From Wolbachia endosymbiont of Ctenocephalides felis wCfeT (GTDB lineage Bacteria > Pseudomonadota > Alphaproteobacteria > Rickettsiales > Anaplasmataceae), in NCBI RefSeq assembly GCF_012277295.1, contig NZ_CP051156.1, positions 186,001 to 250,000 of the forward strand: 64,000 nt of DNA. Reading direction: 5' to 3'. The translations under genes were made by a program, and so were the position numbers. Every line of letters begins with the position of its first letter. The stretch's first letter is position 1. The notes beneath the pieces are model-generated. The model saw only the letters and a list, made by a program, of their open reading frames with translations. It made no database searches and was not told where the DNA came from. This document shows, piece by piece, positions 1-8,551 of the stretch.

Positions 1-677
1 CTATTTAATTTTTCATTCTCTCCTTTTTCATTTACAAATTCAACAGGAAAATTGATATGATCAGAGTATGTAGTAACGATGTTCTCAACGCGAAATTTAT
101 CTAAAAATTCATTTTCTTCAGGGCGCATAATCAACGTAATTTTCGTTCCTCGAAGAATTTGATCATCCAGTGCACTAATTGAATACTCACCATCTCCTTT
201 TGACTTCCATACCCAAGATTCTTCTTCCCCTGCTTTTCGTGACTCAACTATAACTTCTGAAGCAACCATAAAGCTTGAGTAAAAACCAACGCCAAATTTG
301 CCAATCAGTTCTACAGCTTGGCTTGAATCTTTATTATTCTTTATTGCATCCAAAAATTTCTGTGTGCCAGAGCTTGCAATTGTACCAAGATTGTCTATTA
401 AATCCTGCCTATTCATTCCAATGCCATTGTCGGTAATATATAGTGCGTTTTTATCTTTATCAGAACTAATGGTAATTTTTAATTCATCACTTGAGTCAAT
501 AAGGTTTGGATTCAATTGAGATTCATAACGCAACTTGTCGCACGCATCTGATGCATTTGATATTAACTCACGTAAAAAAATATCTTTATTGGTATATAAA
601 GAGTGAATAACTATATTTAATACCTTACCTACTTCAGCATCAAATTTTAAATTCTCAGTTTTTTGTACGTCGTGCAT
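1..677 (-). CDS. htpG: HtpG (Hsp90 family chaperone), N-terminal part
   Basis: This is a cytosolic ATP-dependent chaperone that helps fold and protect client proteins under stress. The visible part is the N-terminal GHKL ATPase domain, read on the minus strand from ATG at 675-677. It starts [16 protein letters not shown] and contains the N-box [14 protein letters not shown], the nucleotide-binding glycine motif [11 protein letters not shown] and the lid motif [14 protein letters not shown]. About 225 residues are seen; the middle and C-terminal dimerisation domains lie beyond position 1. No frameshift is visible. The assignment rests on motif recognition and is secure. Confidence 0.95.
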   Translation of the reverse strand, partial: MHDVQKTENLKFDAEVGKVLNIVIHSLYTNKDIFLRELISNASDACDKLRYESQLNPNLIDSSDELKITISSDKDKNALYITDNGIGMNRQDLIDNLGTIASSGTQKFLDAIKNNKDSSQAVELIGKFGVGFYSSFMVASEVIVESRKAGEEESWVWKSKGDGEYSISALDDQILRGTKITLIMRPEENEFLDKFRVENIVTTYSDHINFPVEFVNEKGENEKLN

Positions 678-770
678 TTTGAACTCCGTTATTTATTTTG
701 TAACCATAGTAGATTTAAGCATTGGCATGAGAATTTTCAAGATCGCACTGTAAATGATAGCTAATGATAA

Positions 771-798
771 TTAACTGTTAATAACGATTTGTTATAAT
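771..798 (+). promoter_or_regulatory. Sigma-70-like promoter for the 830 gene
   Basis: TTAACT (771-776), a 16-bp spacer and a perfect TATAAT (793-798) lie 31 bp upstream of the 830 start codon. A good Shine-Dalgarno AAAGGAG follows at about 815-821. Confidence 0.5.
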
Positions 799-829
799 GT
801 AAATCCGTTTTATTAAAGGAGCAATAACT

Positions 830-1555
830 ATGCAACAAGGCTATCTTACTGCAGAAAATATTAAAAAGTATGATTTTTCAGATATTTCAGCTATTAATCC
901 ATATAAAGCCAAATTTGGGTTTGAGCTGAGCAATGGTGCAAAATGTGATTTAGATGGAGATATATTAAGTTGCACATATAGTGCTAAAAGTAATAACCCG
1001 TTCCACCGGCCAGCTGGTAATTCAGATGAAGATTATAGATTTATGGACGAAATTCGGTTGGAAGGGATCAAATTGAAAAAAGCACCACAAATTAACTGTC
1101 CTGCAAATGACCCAGAAAAGTGTTTATTGAATAAATTAAAGTTTACGTTTAATGGTAAAGTGGAATATAAGGCTCTGTATCCAACTTATTCAAATACTAT
1201 AGGTGAGGTAAGCACAACTACCAATGCCAATGGAATCTCCACTGTATACGTAAAAAATTTTTCTGAAAAAACTAATACTAAGGAGATTGATGAAACCAAC
1301 AAAGGTATTTTTAGCTTCGTTGATGTTGAAAAAGGTGGAACACAAGCAATAATAAAATTCGAGGAAGATACTTTTCGTGTGCAAAATCAAGGATTTGGCA
1401 ATCTAGGTAGTAGGTTTATTATCGAAAGTGTAGAGCAACCTGTAAAGAAAATTACTGAAAAAGATGCAACACTGGAATATGAAGACACATATCAGGTGGT
1501 GTACCAAATAGAACCAGACTCTCCTCAACATAACTTGGAGATTAGCGTGATATAA
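830..1555 (+). CDS. Hypothetical protein, Wolbachia-type
   Basis: A 241-residue soluble protein of unknown function. I recognise no domain. There is no signal peptide or membrane segment, and the composition is rich in Asn, Lys and Glu with short beta-like stretches. The ATG at 830 is preceded by AAAGGAG and by a promoter with a perfect -10 box, so this is a properly expressed gene start. The stop codon (1553-1555) lies 1 bp before IS66 copy 1. The IS has no target duplication here, so the natural C-terminus may have been lost and the present stop may be fortuitous. Confidence 0.7.
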   Translation: MQQGYLTAENIKKYDFSDISAINPYKAKFGFELSNGAKCDLDGDILSCTYSAKSNNPFHRPAGNSDEDYRFMDEIRLEGIKLKKAPQINCPANDPEKCLLNKLKFTFNGKVEYKALYPTYSNTIGEVSTTTNANGISTVYVKNFSEKTNTKEIDETNKGIFSFVDVEKGGTQAIIKFEEDTFRVQNQGFGNLGSRFIIESVEQPVKKITEKDATLEYEDTYQVVYQIEPDSPQHNLEISVI

Positions 1556-1556
1556 C

Positions 1557-3017
1557 GTATCCATTCAGCCGGGCGGTAAAATAAAGAGTAGACAAGGAAT
1601 GCTAAAAAGGTAAACTAGAGTGGCTGTGAGGTAATATGGTTGATCTTTTAGAATTTTGCGAAAGTTTAAGCAGACTATAGAAAAGTTAGAAACAAAAATA
1701 GAAGAGCTTAAAGCAGAAAATAAAGCGCTAAGGATCGAAAACGCTGAGTTAAAAGAAAGGCTTGGCTTAAATTCAAAAAATTCATCTATACCAAGCTCCA
1801 AAGAATTATATAAGATGAGGGAAAATAAGCCAAAAAGTGACAGGAAAGTAGGAGCACAGGTTGGACATAAAGGCAGTTACCGCCCTAAAATGGAGGCAGA
1901 TGAGATGGTAAAAATAGAACTGCCCAATACGTGTGAGTGCGGAGGAGAAATTGCGGTATCAAAAGATCCGTATACTCATCAAAAGGTCGATTTGCCGGAA
2001 ATCAAGCCGTATGTAGTTGAATATCAACTAGAGCATGGACGTTGCAAAAGATGTGGAAAAAGAAAAAGTAGCAAGCTACAAGAAGGAGTAACTGCGGACA
2101 CATTTGGTCCAAGAGTTAAGTCAGTAATTGCAGCATTAAGTGGATTTTACAAGAATTCGAAAAAAGAAGTGGCAAATATTATAAAGGACATTTTCAACCT
2201 GGATATCAGCGTCGGTAGTGTATCAAATAGCGAGGCTAGAGTGGCAGAAAAATGCCAAGAAGCATATGAGCAAATTGAGGAAGAGGTAAGCAAGAGCAAA
2301 ATTTTACATATCGATGAAACTAGCCATTACAACAAAGGTAAACAGGGCTGGTGCTGGATGTTTGCGAGCAAAATAGGAAGTGTGATCAAATTGACAGAGT
2401 CAAGAGGGATGAAAGTCCTGGAAAATAGTAAATTTGGAAAGAATAACAACCTAGTAGTGACCGACAGATATGCAGCTTACAACTACTTTTCCAGCAAGAA
2501 AAGGCAGGTCTGTTGGGCACATTTAGCAAGAGATTTTGAAAGGTTGTCTCATAGTTGGAATAGCGAAGTGAAAGTTTTGGGGTATTATTTAAGGAATGTT
2601 GCTACTGAATTATTTGCATTGAAAAAAGCTCTGTTAAAGGATGAAATAGACACATTAAGGTTCATAAGAAGAGCAAGAAAATTACGCAAGCGAACGAGAT
2701 ATTACTTAAAGAATATATCAAATTTACCCGAGGCAATTGGAGCGTCTCGAGTAGCAAAAAATATCATGAAATCGGATCTGATGATGTGGAAATTTTTGGA
2801 CGATCCAGAAAATATTCCACTGACAAACAACTATGCTGAGCGACAGATTCGGCATTACGTTGTTTACCGAAAAGTTTCATATTTTACACAATCGAAACGG
2901 GGAAATATGTTTCTTGAGAGGATAATTTCATTGTACTTGACTTGGAGGCAAAAGAAGTTAAATCCTTTTCAAAACCTACTGGCTATTGCTTCTTAAGCCA
3001 TACACCTGAATGGATAC
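1557..3017 (+). mobile_element. IS66-family element, copy 1 (1461 bp)
   Basis: The ends are perfect 12-bp inverted repeats GTATCCATTCAG / CTGAATGGATAC. The element carries a single transposase gene and lacks the tnpA and tnpB accessory genes of classical IS66, which resembles the compact ISBst12-like subgroup. The flanking octamers (GATATAAC left, GATTATCA right) do not match, so there is no target duplication and the two flanks probably were not neighbours when the element inserted. Confidence 0.93.
1656..2996 (+). CDS. IS66-family transposase, copy 1
   Basis: A 446-residue TnpC-type transposase. In order it has an N-terminal leucine-zipper coiled coil (about residues 5-45), a zinc-binding motif with C93, C95, C130 and C133 (zf-IS66), and the DDE catalytic core. 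The catalytic residues are D220 in HIDETS, D270 in VVTDRYAAY and E395 in NNYAERQIR. The reading frame opens with TTG at 1656. An upstream ATG at 1636 with a good Shine-Dalgarno (GTGAGG) is in another frame and stops at 1680. This copy has Ala in VIAALSG and LEHGRC in the zinc-finger region. Confidence 0.93.
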   Translation: MRKFKQTIEKLETKIEELKAENKALRIENAELKERLGLNSKNSSIPSSKELYKMRENKPKSDRKVGAQVGHKGSYRPKMEADEMVKIELPNTCECGGEIAVSKDPYTHQKVDLPEIKPYVVEYQLEHGRCKRCGKRKSSKLQEGVTADTFGPRVKSVIAALSGFYKNSKKEVANIIKDIFNLDISVGSVSNSEARVAEKCQEAYEQIEEEVSKSKILHIDETSHYNKGKQGWCWMFASKIGSVIKLTESRGMKVLENSKFGKNNNLVVTDRYAAYNYFSSKKRQVCWAHLARDFERLSHSWNSEVKVLGYYLRNVATELFALKKALLKDEIDTLRFIRRARKLRKRTRYYLKNISNLPEAIGASRVAKNIMKSDLMMWKFLDDPENIPLTNNYAERQIRHYVVYRKVSYFTQSKRGNMFLERIISLYLTWRQKKLNPFQNLLAIAS

Positions 3018-3708
3018 GATTATCATTAATACATTATCAGAAATTAAAGAAATGCAAGAGTTTGCAAATGAAATGGCAGGTTTTACACAGACAAAAAATG
3101 AAGAGAAAACACAACAGACAGAAATTCCTCCTATAAACTCTACTACAGATAGAAAAAATTCGCATGTTCAAAACCATGGTAGTACTGCTACACAGTCCTG
3201 TAAGGAAGGTTCTGACGATAGCACTAAAGAGCACAAAGCACTAAGTGATGATCCGCAAACATCTGAAGAATCATTAAATTCTGTTAATGTACATAATGAT
3301 AAGAGCAATCAAAATTGTACAGCACCAATTATGCAGTCAACAAACGAATTAGCACAAGAACAATCTACCAGTAGCGTTACTGATGATGATTCATTACATG
3401 AAACAGGATCTATAAATTATTTCATTCCTAATATAAGCGGTAAAAATGATAATAACAGTAGCAGTCTTTTTACTCCACAAAACAGCAAAAGAAAATACTA
3501 TGTTGCTTGTGCAGTAGCTGGCTTGTTAGTAGGTGTAGGCACAGGTTTCTTAATAGGCGGCCCACAAGGAGCTGTCATTGGTGCTATTATCGTATTGTTG
3601 TGTATAGCTGCTTATTATGGCATTGCAAAATCTTGTTGCTCAACCACATTTAATGATACACATGTCACTCAGCAAGGATCTCAGCCAGGGCTTAGTAAAT
3701 CACCTTAA
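3018..3708 (+). CDS. N-truncated protein with C-terminal membrane anchor
   Basis: The open frame runs out of the IS66 right end: an ATG at 3010 lies inside the inverted repeat, giving 232 residues, so the native N-terminus is missing. The visible part is a polar, low-complexity stretch rich in Ser, Thr, Asn and Gln (residues about 1-155). A conserved module follows, with NSKRKYYV, a glycine-rich double hydrophobic segment (about 160-205), a CC motif and a polar tail. The same module ends the LRR protein at 10096-11511, so this was probably a related membrane-anchored, possibly secreted, protein. Function is unknown. Expression would need a promoter in the IS. Confidence 0.6.
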
Positions 3709-3748
3709 GTTGTAGGGCGGGACAAAAACCTACCGCCCAATGTCACCC

Positions 3749-3805
3749 GGCTTTGTTGCATCGTTCAGGTAAAAAGAACTGGCAGTGACTGACGGATTCA
3801 ACTTT
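3749..3805 (-). repeat. Remnant of an IS5-type end
   Basis: The sequence starts GGCTTTGTTGCATCG and continues GTAAAAAGAACTGGCAGT. This matches the transposase-proximal end of the 1090-bp IS5 copies (GGCTTTGTTGCATAGC then GTAAAAAGAACTGGCAGT) with a few changes. Homology fades after about 55 bp and no transposase follows, so it is a decayed end. Confidence 0.65.
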
Positions 3806-4089
3806 TTTTGACCCTGGATACTATGACTTGATCCATAAGTGTACGAACATCGCATTTTAGGCCAGTTACCCACAAAAGGGTATCATACCAGTGCTCACCC
3901 TTTGTTACCCCAGTGCTCGACACTGAGGTCCAGTAAAAAGGATATCATTTTTTAATTACTACTAATAATTGAATTTTTATGTATATTTTTTCTCATCTAT
4001 GCCTACAAGAATGTTTACGTTACATTAACATTTTTGTCAACGAATTACTTGACCTTTACAAGGATAACAAGAAAGACTGCATAGGTGTC

Positions 4090-4112
4090 ATTCTAGCGCT
4101 TGACGCTAGAAT
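4090..4112. repeat. Wolbachia palindromic element
   Basis: Perfect 9-bp arms ATTCTAGCG / CGCTAGAAT with spacer CTTGA. It is the same layout as the palindrome inside addA (13583-13605) and a near match to the one at 41471-41495. Confidence 0.7.
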
Positions 4113-5202
4113 AGCTTTATTGCATCGCTCTTTGGATAGGAGGCAATGCATAATAAATTCATGAAGCTATCTCAAATTTAGCCATGCCTATTTCAGTAAA
4201 TTTGTTCAGCAAATAACACTTGAGTAGCATTTCTTTCTCACGGTTAATCTCAGATTTGTTCCTAAAACTAAACCCAAATGTTTGCTTCAGTCGCGAGAAA
4301 AAACTTTCTATATAAGATCTCTTCCCATAATTTATCTCTTTTTTCCACTTCTTCATACCATCTTCACCATATGACTTTATGAGCTTGATTGTAGAATTTC
4401 TCTCAGCCATATAATCCAGCTTTGGATGCTCCACTGCATTGTTTTGCAGAGGAATTTTTGTCTTTATGCCAAGCTCATTGCACAATTTGTATAACTTCTT
4501 TCGATTATATGCTCTGTCTGCATATAGTGTGCTTATATTGTATTTAGCATTAGCCCTTGCAATAAGATCACAGGCTCCATAGTGGTCAGAATAAACTCCA
4601 CTACTGTATTTTGCAGCTATGACTTTTTTGCTACCTATCTCCAGCATTACATGCAATTTTCTTGTTTGCTTATAGCCACGGTACTTTCTATCTGTACCGT
4701 TTGCCTTACTATGGCCTGGAATATTATTGTAGATGCTTATTCCAGTGCTATCTATGGCGATCTCAATATTTTCCATACTGTTTTTATCATGTCTTCGATC
4801 ATTAATTTTTAAGTTAAGCTTTTTGAATCTTCTGGAAGCCTGGGAATAGCTGATAACTTGCAAATTTTTTCCTATTTGCTCAAGGTATCCCGCTATAAAC
4901 CCCACCGTTTGTCTTAGGCCTATTCTAAACAAATAAGTTATTATGTGAATTAGAATTACGACTTTATCACTATAAATATTGTTGCCACCGGCCATTTTGG
5001 GACTTTTTTCGTACCAATTTTCTATGGCATCGTTGACGTAATAAAAAATATTTCCTCTTTCTTGGAGAAATTTGTTATATTCGTAGCAGTTACTGACTTT
5101 CATTTTGACTGGCATATTTTTCCTTTGTCGGTTAAATGCCTGTTTATAATGAATTTCATCAGTAACTGCCAGTTCTTTTTACTTTAGCTATGCAACAAAG
5201 CC
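4113..5202 (-). mobile_element. IS5/IS4-superfamily element, copy A (1090 bp)
   Basis: The ends carry imperfect inverted repeats related to GCTTTGTTGCAT. The left end here is mutated to GCTTTATTGCAT and its outermost base differs from copy B. The element is inserted in the ankyrin gene at 5188-5808. No target duplication can be recognised. Confidence 0.88.
4159..5115 (-). CDS. IS5/IS4-superfamily DDE transposase, copy A
   Basis: A 318-residue transposase that starts MPVKMKVSNCYEY. The DDE residues are visible as D122 (IEIAIDSTGIS), D200 (LYADRAYN) and E270 in the Y-(2)-E-type signature SYIESFFSRLKQTFG. The frame is intact and the catalytic residues are present, so this copy could be active. 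It is a single ORF, unlike the two-ORF ISWpi1 elements known from other Wolbachia. I do not assign an ISfinder name. Confidence 0.9.
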   Translation of the reverse strand: MPVKMKVSNCYEYNKFLQERGNIFYYVNDAIENWYEKSPKMAGGNNIYSDKVVILIHIITYLFRIGLRQTVGFIAGYLEQIGKNLQVISYSQASRRFKKLNLKINDRRHDKNSMENIEIAIDSTGISIYNNIPGHSKANGTDRKYRGYKQTRKLHVMLEIGSKKVIAAKYSSGVYSDHYGACDLIARANAKYNISTLYADRAYNRKKLYKLCNELGIKTKIPLQNNAVEHPKLDYMAERNSTIKLIKSYGEDGMKKWKKEINYGKRSYIESFFSRLKQTFGFSFRNKSEINREKEMLLKCYLLNKFTEIGMAKFEIAS

Positions 5203-5808
5203 ATTGCCTCCACACTTTATTACACCTCTTACGTATGAAAGGATTTGTCTTTTACCCAACTCACTTGTTGACCTAAGATAGCGCCCAGTTAGCACAGTTA
5301 AAGGGCTTTTTTTATACATTGCACTTGCTGTACTATCGCTAGAAACACCATTTGGATCCGCTCCCGCTTTTACTAATTCTATTATTCTCCTTATATTGAT
5401 AGAGTTTTCAGAACACGATGATACTAATATGTTAGTAATTCTACCATCAAACCTTTGCTCTCCAGCTACTCTTTCCTTCTTACTATTTGCCAGATACTTT
5501 ACAATCATTGATAATAGTTCTATATTGCAACTTCTTTCAGCAATGGTAAACATACTATCACCATTTTTGTCTTCCAAAAGTGGATCTGCACCTTTATGTA
5601 ACAAATAGCTAATGGTATCTGCATCATCACAGTTTCCATTAACATAATTTCTGACTACTATGGTTAATATACTTTTACCGTTAATCCTGTTCGTTCCATT
5701 GATATCTGCACCATTGTCCAAACTACGCGCGATAGAATCTTTGGTTAATGTACAAAATCCAAAAGTTAAAAAGTCAGTTTCTACTACTTTATCATTATTA
5801 ATTAGCAT
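5188..5808 (-). CDS. Ankyrin-repeat protein, 3' end lost to IS5 copy A
   Basis: The start is ATG at 5808, chosen over an upstream in-frame GTG because GAGGA sits just upstream. The protein has about 206 residues with degenerate ankyrin repeats, for example DNGADINGTNRINGKSILT, YLLHKGADPLLEDKNGDS and LVKAGADPNGVSSDS. The last codons (GFVA) and the stop come from the IS5 end, so the native C-terminus is missing. Ankyrin proteins of Wolbachia are candidate host-interaction factors; no specific role can be read here. Confidence 0.75.
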   Translation of the reverse strand: MLINNDKVVETDFLTFGFCTLTKDSIARSLDNGADINGTNRINGKSILTIVVRNYVNGNCDDADTISYLLHKGADPLLEDKNGDSMFTIAERSCNIELLSMIVKYLANSKKERVAGEQRFDGRITNILVSSCSENSINIRRIIELVKAGADPNGVSSDSTASAMYKKSPLTVLTGRYLRSTSELGKRQILSYVRGVIKCGGNGFVA

Positions 5809-5877
5809 AATTATCCTCACAGCCTAAAACGCTTCTTATACTATAAATAATGCTTTATGTAAAATACTAATTCTTGA

Positions 5878-6948
5878 TTATGTGAAATATTTATCTGCTT
5901 TTATCGTCAGCAATAAACCTATGCATATTAAGCTCGCAGCAGTTGTGCTACCCCCATAAGAAAGAAAGGGTAGAGGATCACCTATTACCGGTAAAAGTCC
6001 TATTGTCATTCCGAGATTGATTAGAAAATGAGCACTAAAAAAAGCAAAAACTCCAATGGATACCAGCTTAGAAAAATGATTTTTTGATTGATAAGCAATG
6101 GAAAGTATTATAGAAAGCAACGTAGTATATAGTAAAATCAAAGTCATACTACCCAAAAATCCCCACTCTTCGCTCAGCACTGCAAAAGCAAAATCTGTAT
6201 GCCTCTCTGGCAAAAATCCAAGCTGCGTTTGGCTTCCATTTACAAAACCTTTACCCAACATTCCTCCAGAACCTATAGCTATTTGAGATTGTTGTGCGTT
6301 ATAGCCTATACCAAGTGGATCAACTGAGTTATCTAGAAATGATAATATTCTTTGTTTATGATAAGGGCGTAAAAAAGGCCAGATAGCCGGCACCGTAAGG
6401 CTACCTAGTGTCCCACAAATTACAACATGGGATCTTTTGATTATTACTGTCAATATAATTGATCCCCCTATAAATAGCATTATTACAGCCGTACCTAAGT
6501 TAGGCTGCTTTAACACTAAAAGTACAGGTAAGAAAATTATTACGAACGCCTTAAGCAGGGTTCGAAATTCCATTGCTTTATAAATACTTTTACCCTCAAA
6601 GTAACGAGCAAGTGCAAGTATCAAGCCCACTTTTGCAAATTCTGATGGTTGTAAACTAACTGATCCTATTCTAATCCATCTTGTTGCACCCATCACATTG
6701 GATCCAAGAAAATTTACCACTAATAATGAAATTACGGCTGCTATATAAAAGAAATAAGCGTACTTCAGATAAAAATCCAGATTAATAAATGACATGATTA
6801 CAGCCAATAAAAAAAAAGCTGAAAACATGATTATCTGGTGAATTGCAAATGGCGCCCATTTTCCACCAGCAGAAGAATATTGCACAACTATGCCAATGGA
6901 AAATAGAGCAATAACATTGACTACCAATAGCCAGAATATCGTTTTCAA
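5878..6948 (-). CDS. rodA: RodA, SEDS peptidoglycan glycosyltransferase
   Basis: An integral membrane protein of 356 residues with about ten hydrophobic segments. It polymerises lipid II glycan strands with a class B PBP in the cell-elongation machinery. Diagnostic sequences are RWIRIGSVSLQPSEFAKVG, KQPNLGTAVIM, the loop with PERHTDFAFAVLSEEWGFLG and the C-terminal GDPLPFLSYGGSTTA. Length and motifs fit RodA better than FtsW. Its presence fits the reports that Wolbachia keeps lipid II metabolism without a conventional wall. The gene appears intact. Confidence 0.93.
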   Translation of the reverse strand: MKTIFWLLVVNVIALFSIGIVVQYSSAGGKWAPFAIHQIIMFSAFFLLAVIMSFINLDFYLKYAYFFYIAAVISLLVVNFLGSNVMGATRWIRIGSVSLQPSEFAKVGLILALARYFEGKSIYKAMEFRTLLKAFVIIFLPVLLVLKQPNLGTAVIMLFIGGSIILTVIIKRSHVVICGTLGSLTVPAIWPFLRPYHKQRILSFLDNSVDPLGIGYNAQQSQIAIGSGGMLGKGFVNGSQTQLGFLPERHTDFAFAVLSEEWGFLGSMTLILLYTTLLSIILSIAYQSKNHFSKLVSIGVFAFFSAHFLINLGMTIGLLPVIGDPLPFLSYGGSTTAASLICIGLLLTIKADKYFT

Positions 6949-6982
6949 TTTTGTTACAGTTAATATTTTTTATTATATAGTT

Positions 6983-8512
6983 TTACTGGCTAGAGTGAAT
7001 AGAAGAAATGTTTCTCGTACTTGAAAGTTTTCGTAATCGCAATAATGTTTGTGGCCCAACTTTCTTGCTTTCTTTTTTATAGCTCGCTCCCTGAGAGAAT
7101 GATCTTATTCTAAAACTACCTTCTTTCTCTCTTTCTTCTTTTAATCCAAAATCAACTTCTTTCTCTACGCGTATAAGTATTGGAACAGATGCTGTATAAA
7201 CTAAAGATCTCTTATTCACATGAGAATTTTTCAATTGCAGATTCAAAGACGATCCGCTTTCTGTTTTATGATTATGATTTTGCAGATCCGTTTCTAATTT
7301 TGCGATTCTTTCCTTGTACTCAATGTCTTTCAATATGCTTCTTAGCCTTTCCGCTTCTACTTCATTTTGCTTCCTATCGTTATCCAGCTGACAACACTTT
7401 TTATTATGAGAAGATGAACTATGATGCAGTGCCATTGCTGTAAGCAAAAAACCCGCGGGGTAAGGTACTATAGCTAAAGCCTTAATCACATGTGAGAAAT
7501 GCAATGCATGGCGAGCAATATTGTATTCATATAATGCATTAGAACACTCAGATACTATAGCAGACCCTACTGCAATTTTGCTGTACTTTTTGGATTGATT
7601 CTCTCTAACTTGCGCTTTTTTACTAAGTCTTTTAAACTGCTCATCCAGGTATTTCTTTTGCTTCTTATTATGCTGAATAAGTGAATAAATTAATTTTTTA
7701 TCCTTAAATCCTTCAACTTTCTTGATATAGTCATATATACTTTCACCGTCATTATCTTTGATTTCAGTGTCTGCACTTTTAGCAGTCAATAGTTTCTTTG
7801 TAATATCGTAGTCATAAGCATTTTGAGATGGCTTTTCCTGATTCATTACATGTAAAACAGCTATATGTAGAGGTGTGTTTCCTTCATCATCCTGCACATT
7901 AACGAGTTTATTTAAGTACTTATCAGGGAAAGCTTCGACAGATTTTATATGTCTCTTCTTAATATCGTCAAAACTTTCATCTGTGATACCCTTTTTGTGC
8001 TTTTCTTCAATATCTTTACGGTCATCCGTTACGCCTACCAGATGTTTGTTTTCAACGGCTAAGTGTAATAGTGTTTTACCCTGTGCATTTTTATCCAATA
8101 TATTTCGTACTTTAATACTTGAATTGCCTATGTCATACGCAATTACCCTTGATAAGGATATTTGCATAATATCATAATGAGCAAACTCGGCAGCTATGTG
8201 TACGAGTGTGTTGCAATCTTTACCTATATGGTTAAGAAAAGAAATATCACAATCCTGAAAAAATTCTTTTACTTTTTCGTGCTCACCTTTGGATAAATAT
8301 TTCTGCGCAAGGATTTTACGAAGATGCCTAACTATTTCTTCAGCTTCTCCGTAAGATAAGCGTTGTCTCGTGCGAATTCTATTACGCAAAGTACCCATTT
8401 CTCTGCCTCCTACAATCCCCAAATCCGCCAAGTAGTCCATTGAAGTACTTTTACCGACTATAGGATATTCCTCTGCTACATTAGCACTTGTGCTCGCACC
8501 ATAATTCAACAT
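6983..8512 (-). CDS. Ankyrin-repeat protein with central hydrophobic region
   Basis: A 509-residue protein. It has an N-terminal region with at least three ankyrin-like repeats at about residues 98-235 (NTLVHIAAEFAHYDI, GKTLLHLAVENKHLVG, GNTPLHIAVLHVMNQ). A basic stretch comes next, then a hydrophobic segment at about 335-375 (ALAIVPYPAGFLLTAMALHH), a short coiled coil (QNEVEAERLRSILKDIEYKE) and a charged, Ser-rich tail. The ATG at 8512 is preceded by GAGGTGGGG. The architecture suggests a membrane-associated candidate effector. It looks complete and lies directly upstream of IS66 copy 2. Confidence 0.82.
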   Translation of the reverse strand: MLNYGASTSANVAEEYPIVGKSTSMDYLADLGIVGGREMGTLRNRIRTRQRLSYGEAEEIVRHLRKILAQKYLSKGEHEKVKEFFQDCDISFLNHIGKDCNTLVHIAAEFAHYDIMQISLSRVIAYDIGNSSIKVRNILDKNAQGKTLLHLAVENKHLVGVTDDRKDIEEKHKKGITDESFDDIKKRHIKSVEAFPDKYLNKLVNVQDDEGNTPLHIAVLHVMNQEKPSQNAYDYDITKKLLTAKSADTEIKDNDGESIYDYIKKVEGFKDKKLIYSLIQHNKKQKKYLDEQFKRLSKKAQVRENQSKKYSKIAVGSAIVSECSNALYEYNIARHALHFSHVIKALAIVPYPAGFLLTAMALHHSSSSHNKKCCQLDNDRKQNEVEAERLRSILKDIEYKERIAKLETDLQNHNHKTESGSSLNLQLKNSHVNKRSLVYTASVPILIRVEKEVDFGLKEEREKEGSFRIRSFSQGASYKKESKKVGPQTLLRLRKLSSTRNISSIHSSQ

Positions 8513-8551
8513 AACCCCACCTCACTTTACATAATATATTATAAGAAATAT

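Larger units (their letters stand above)
3709..4112. other. Gene-free stretch with repeat remnants
   Basis: About 400 bp without a credible gene. It holds an IS5 end remnant (3749-3805), a repeat-like stretch around 3880-3935 (words such as CCAGTGCTC occur twice) and a perfect palindrome abutting IS5 copy A (4090-4112). A short open frame at 3979-4164 runs into the IS and has no coding character. Confidence 0.6.

Noticed and set aside
3979..4164. 61-residue ORF ending in IS5 copy A
   Set aside because: No ribosome site, composed of repeat DNA and the IS end.
4582..4812. 76-residue plus-strand ORF within each IS5 copy
   Set aside because: Antisense to the transposase catalytic core; repeated only because the IS is repeated.
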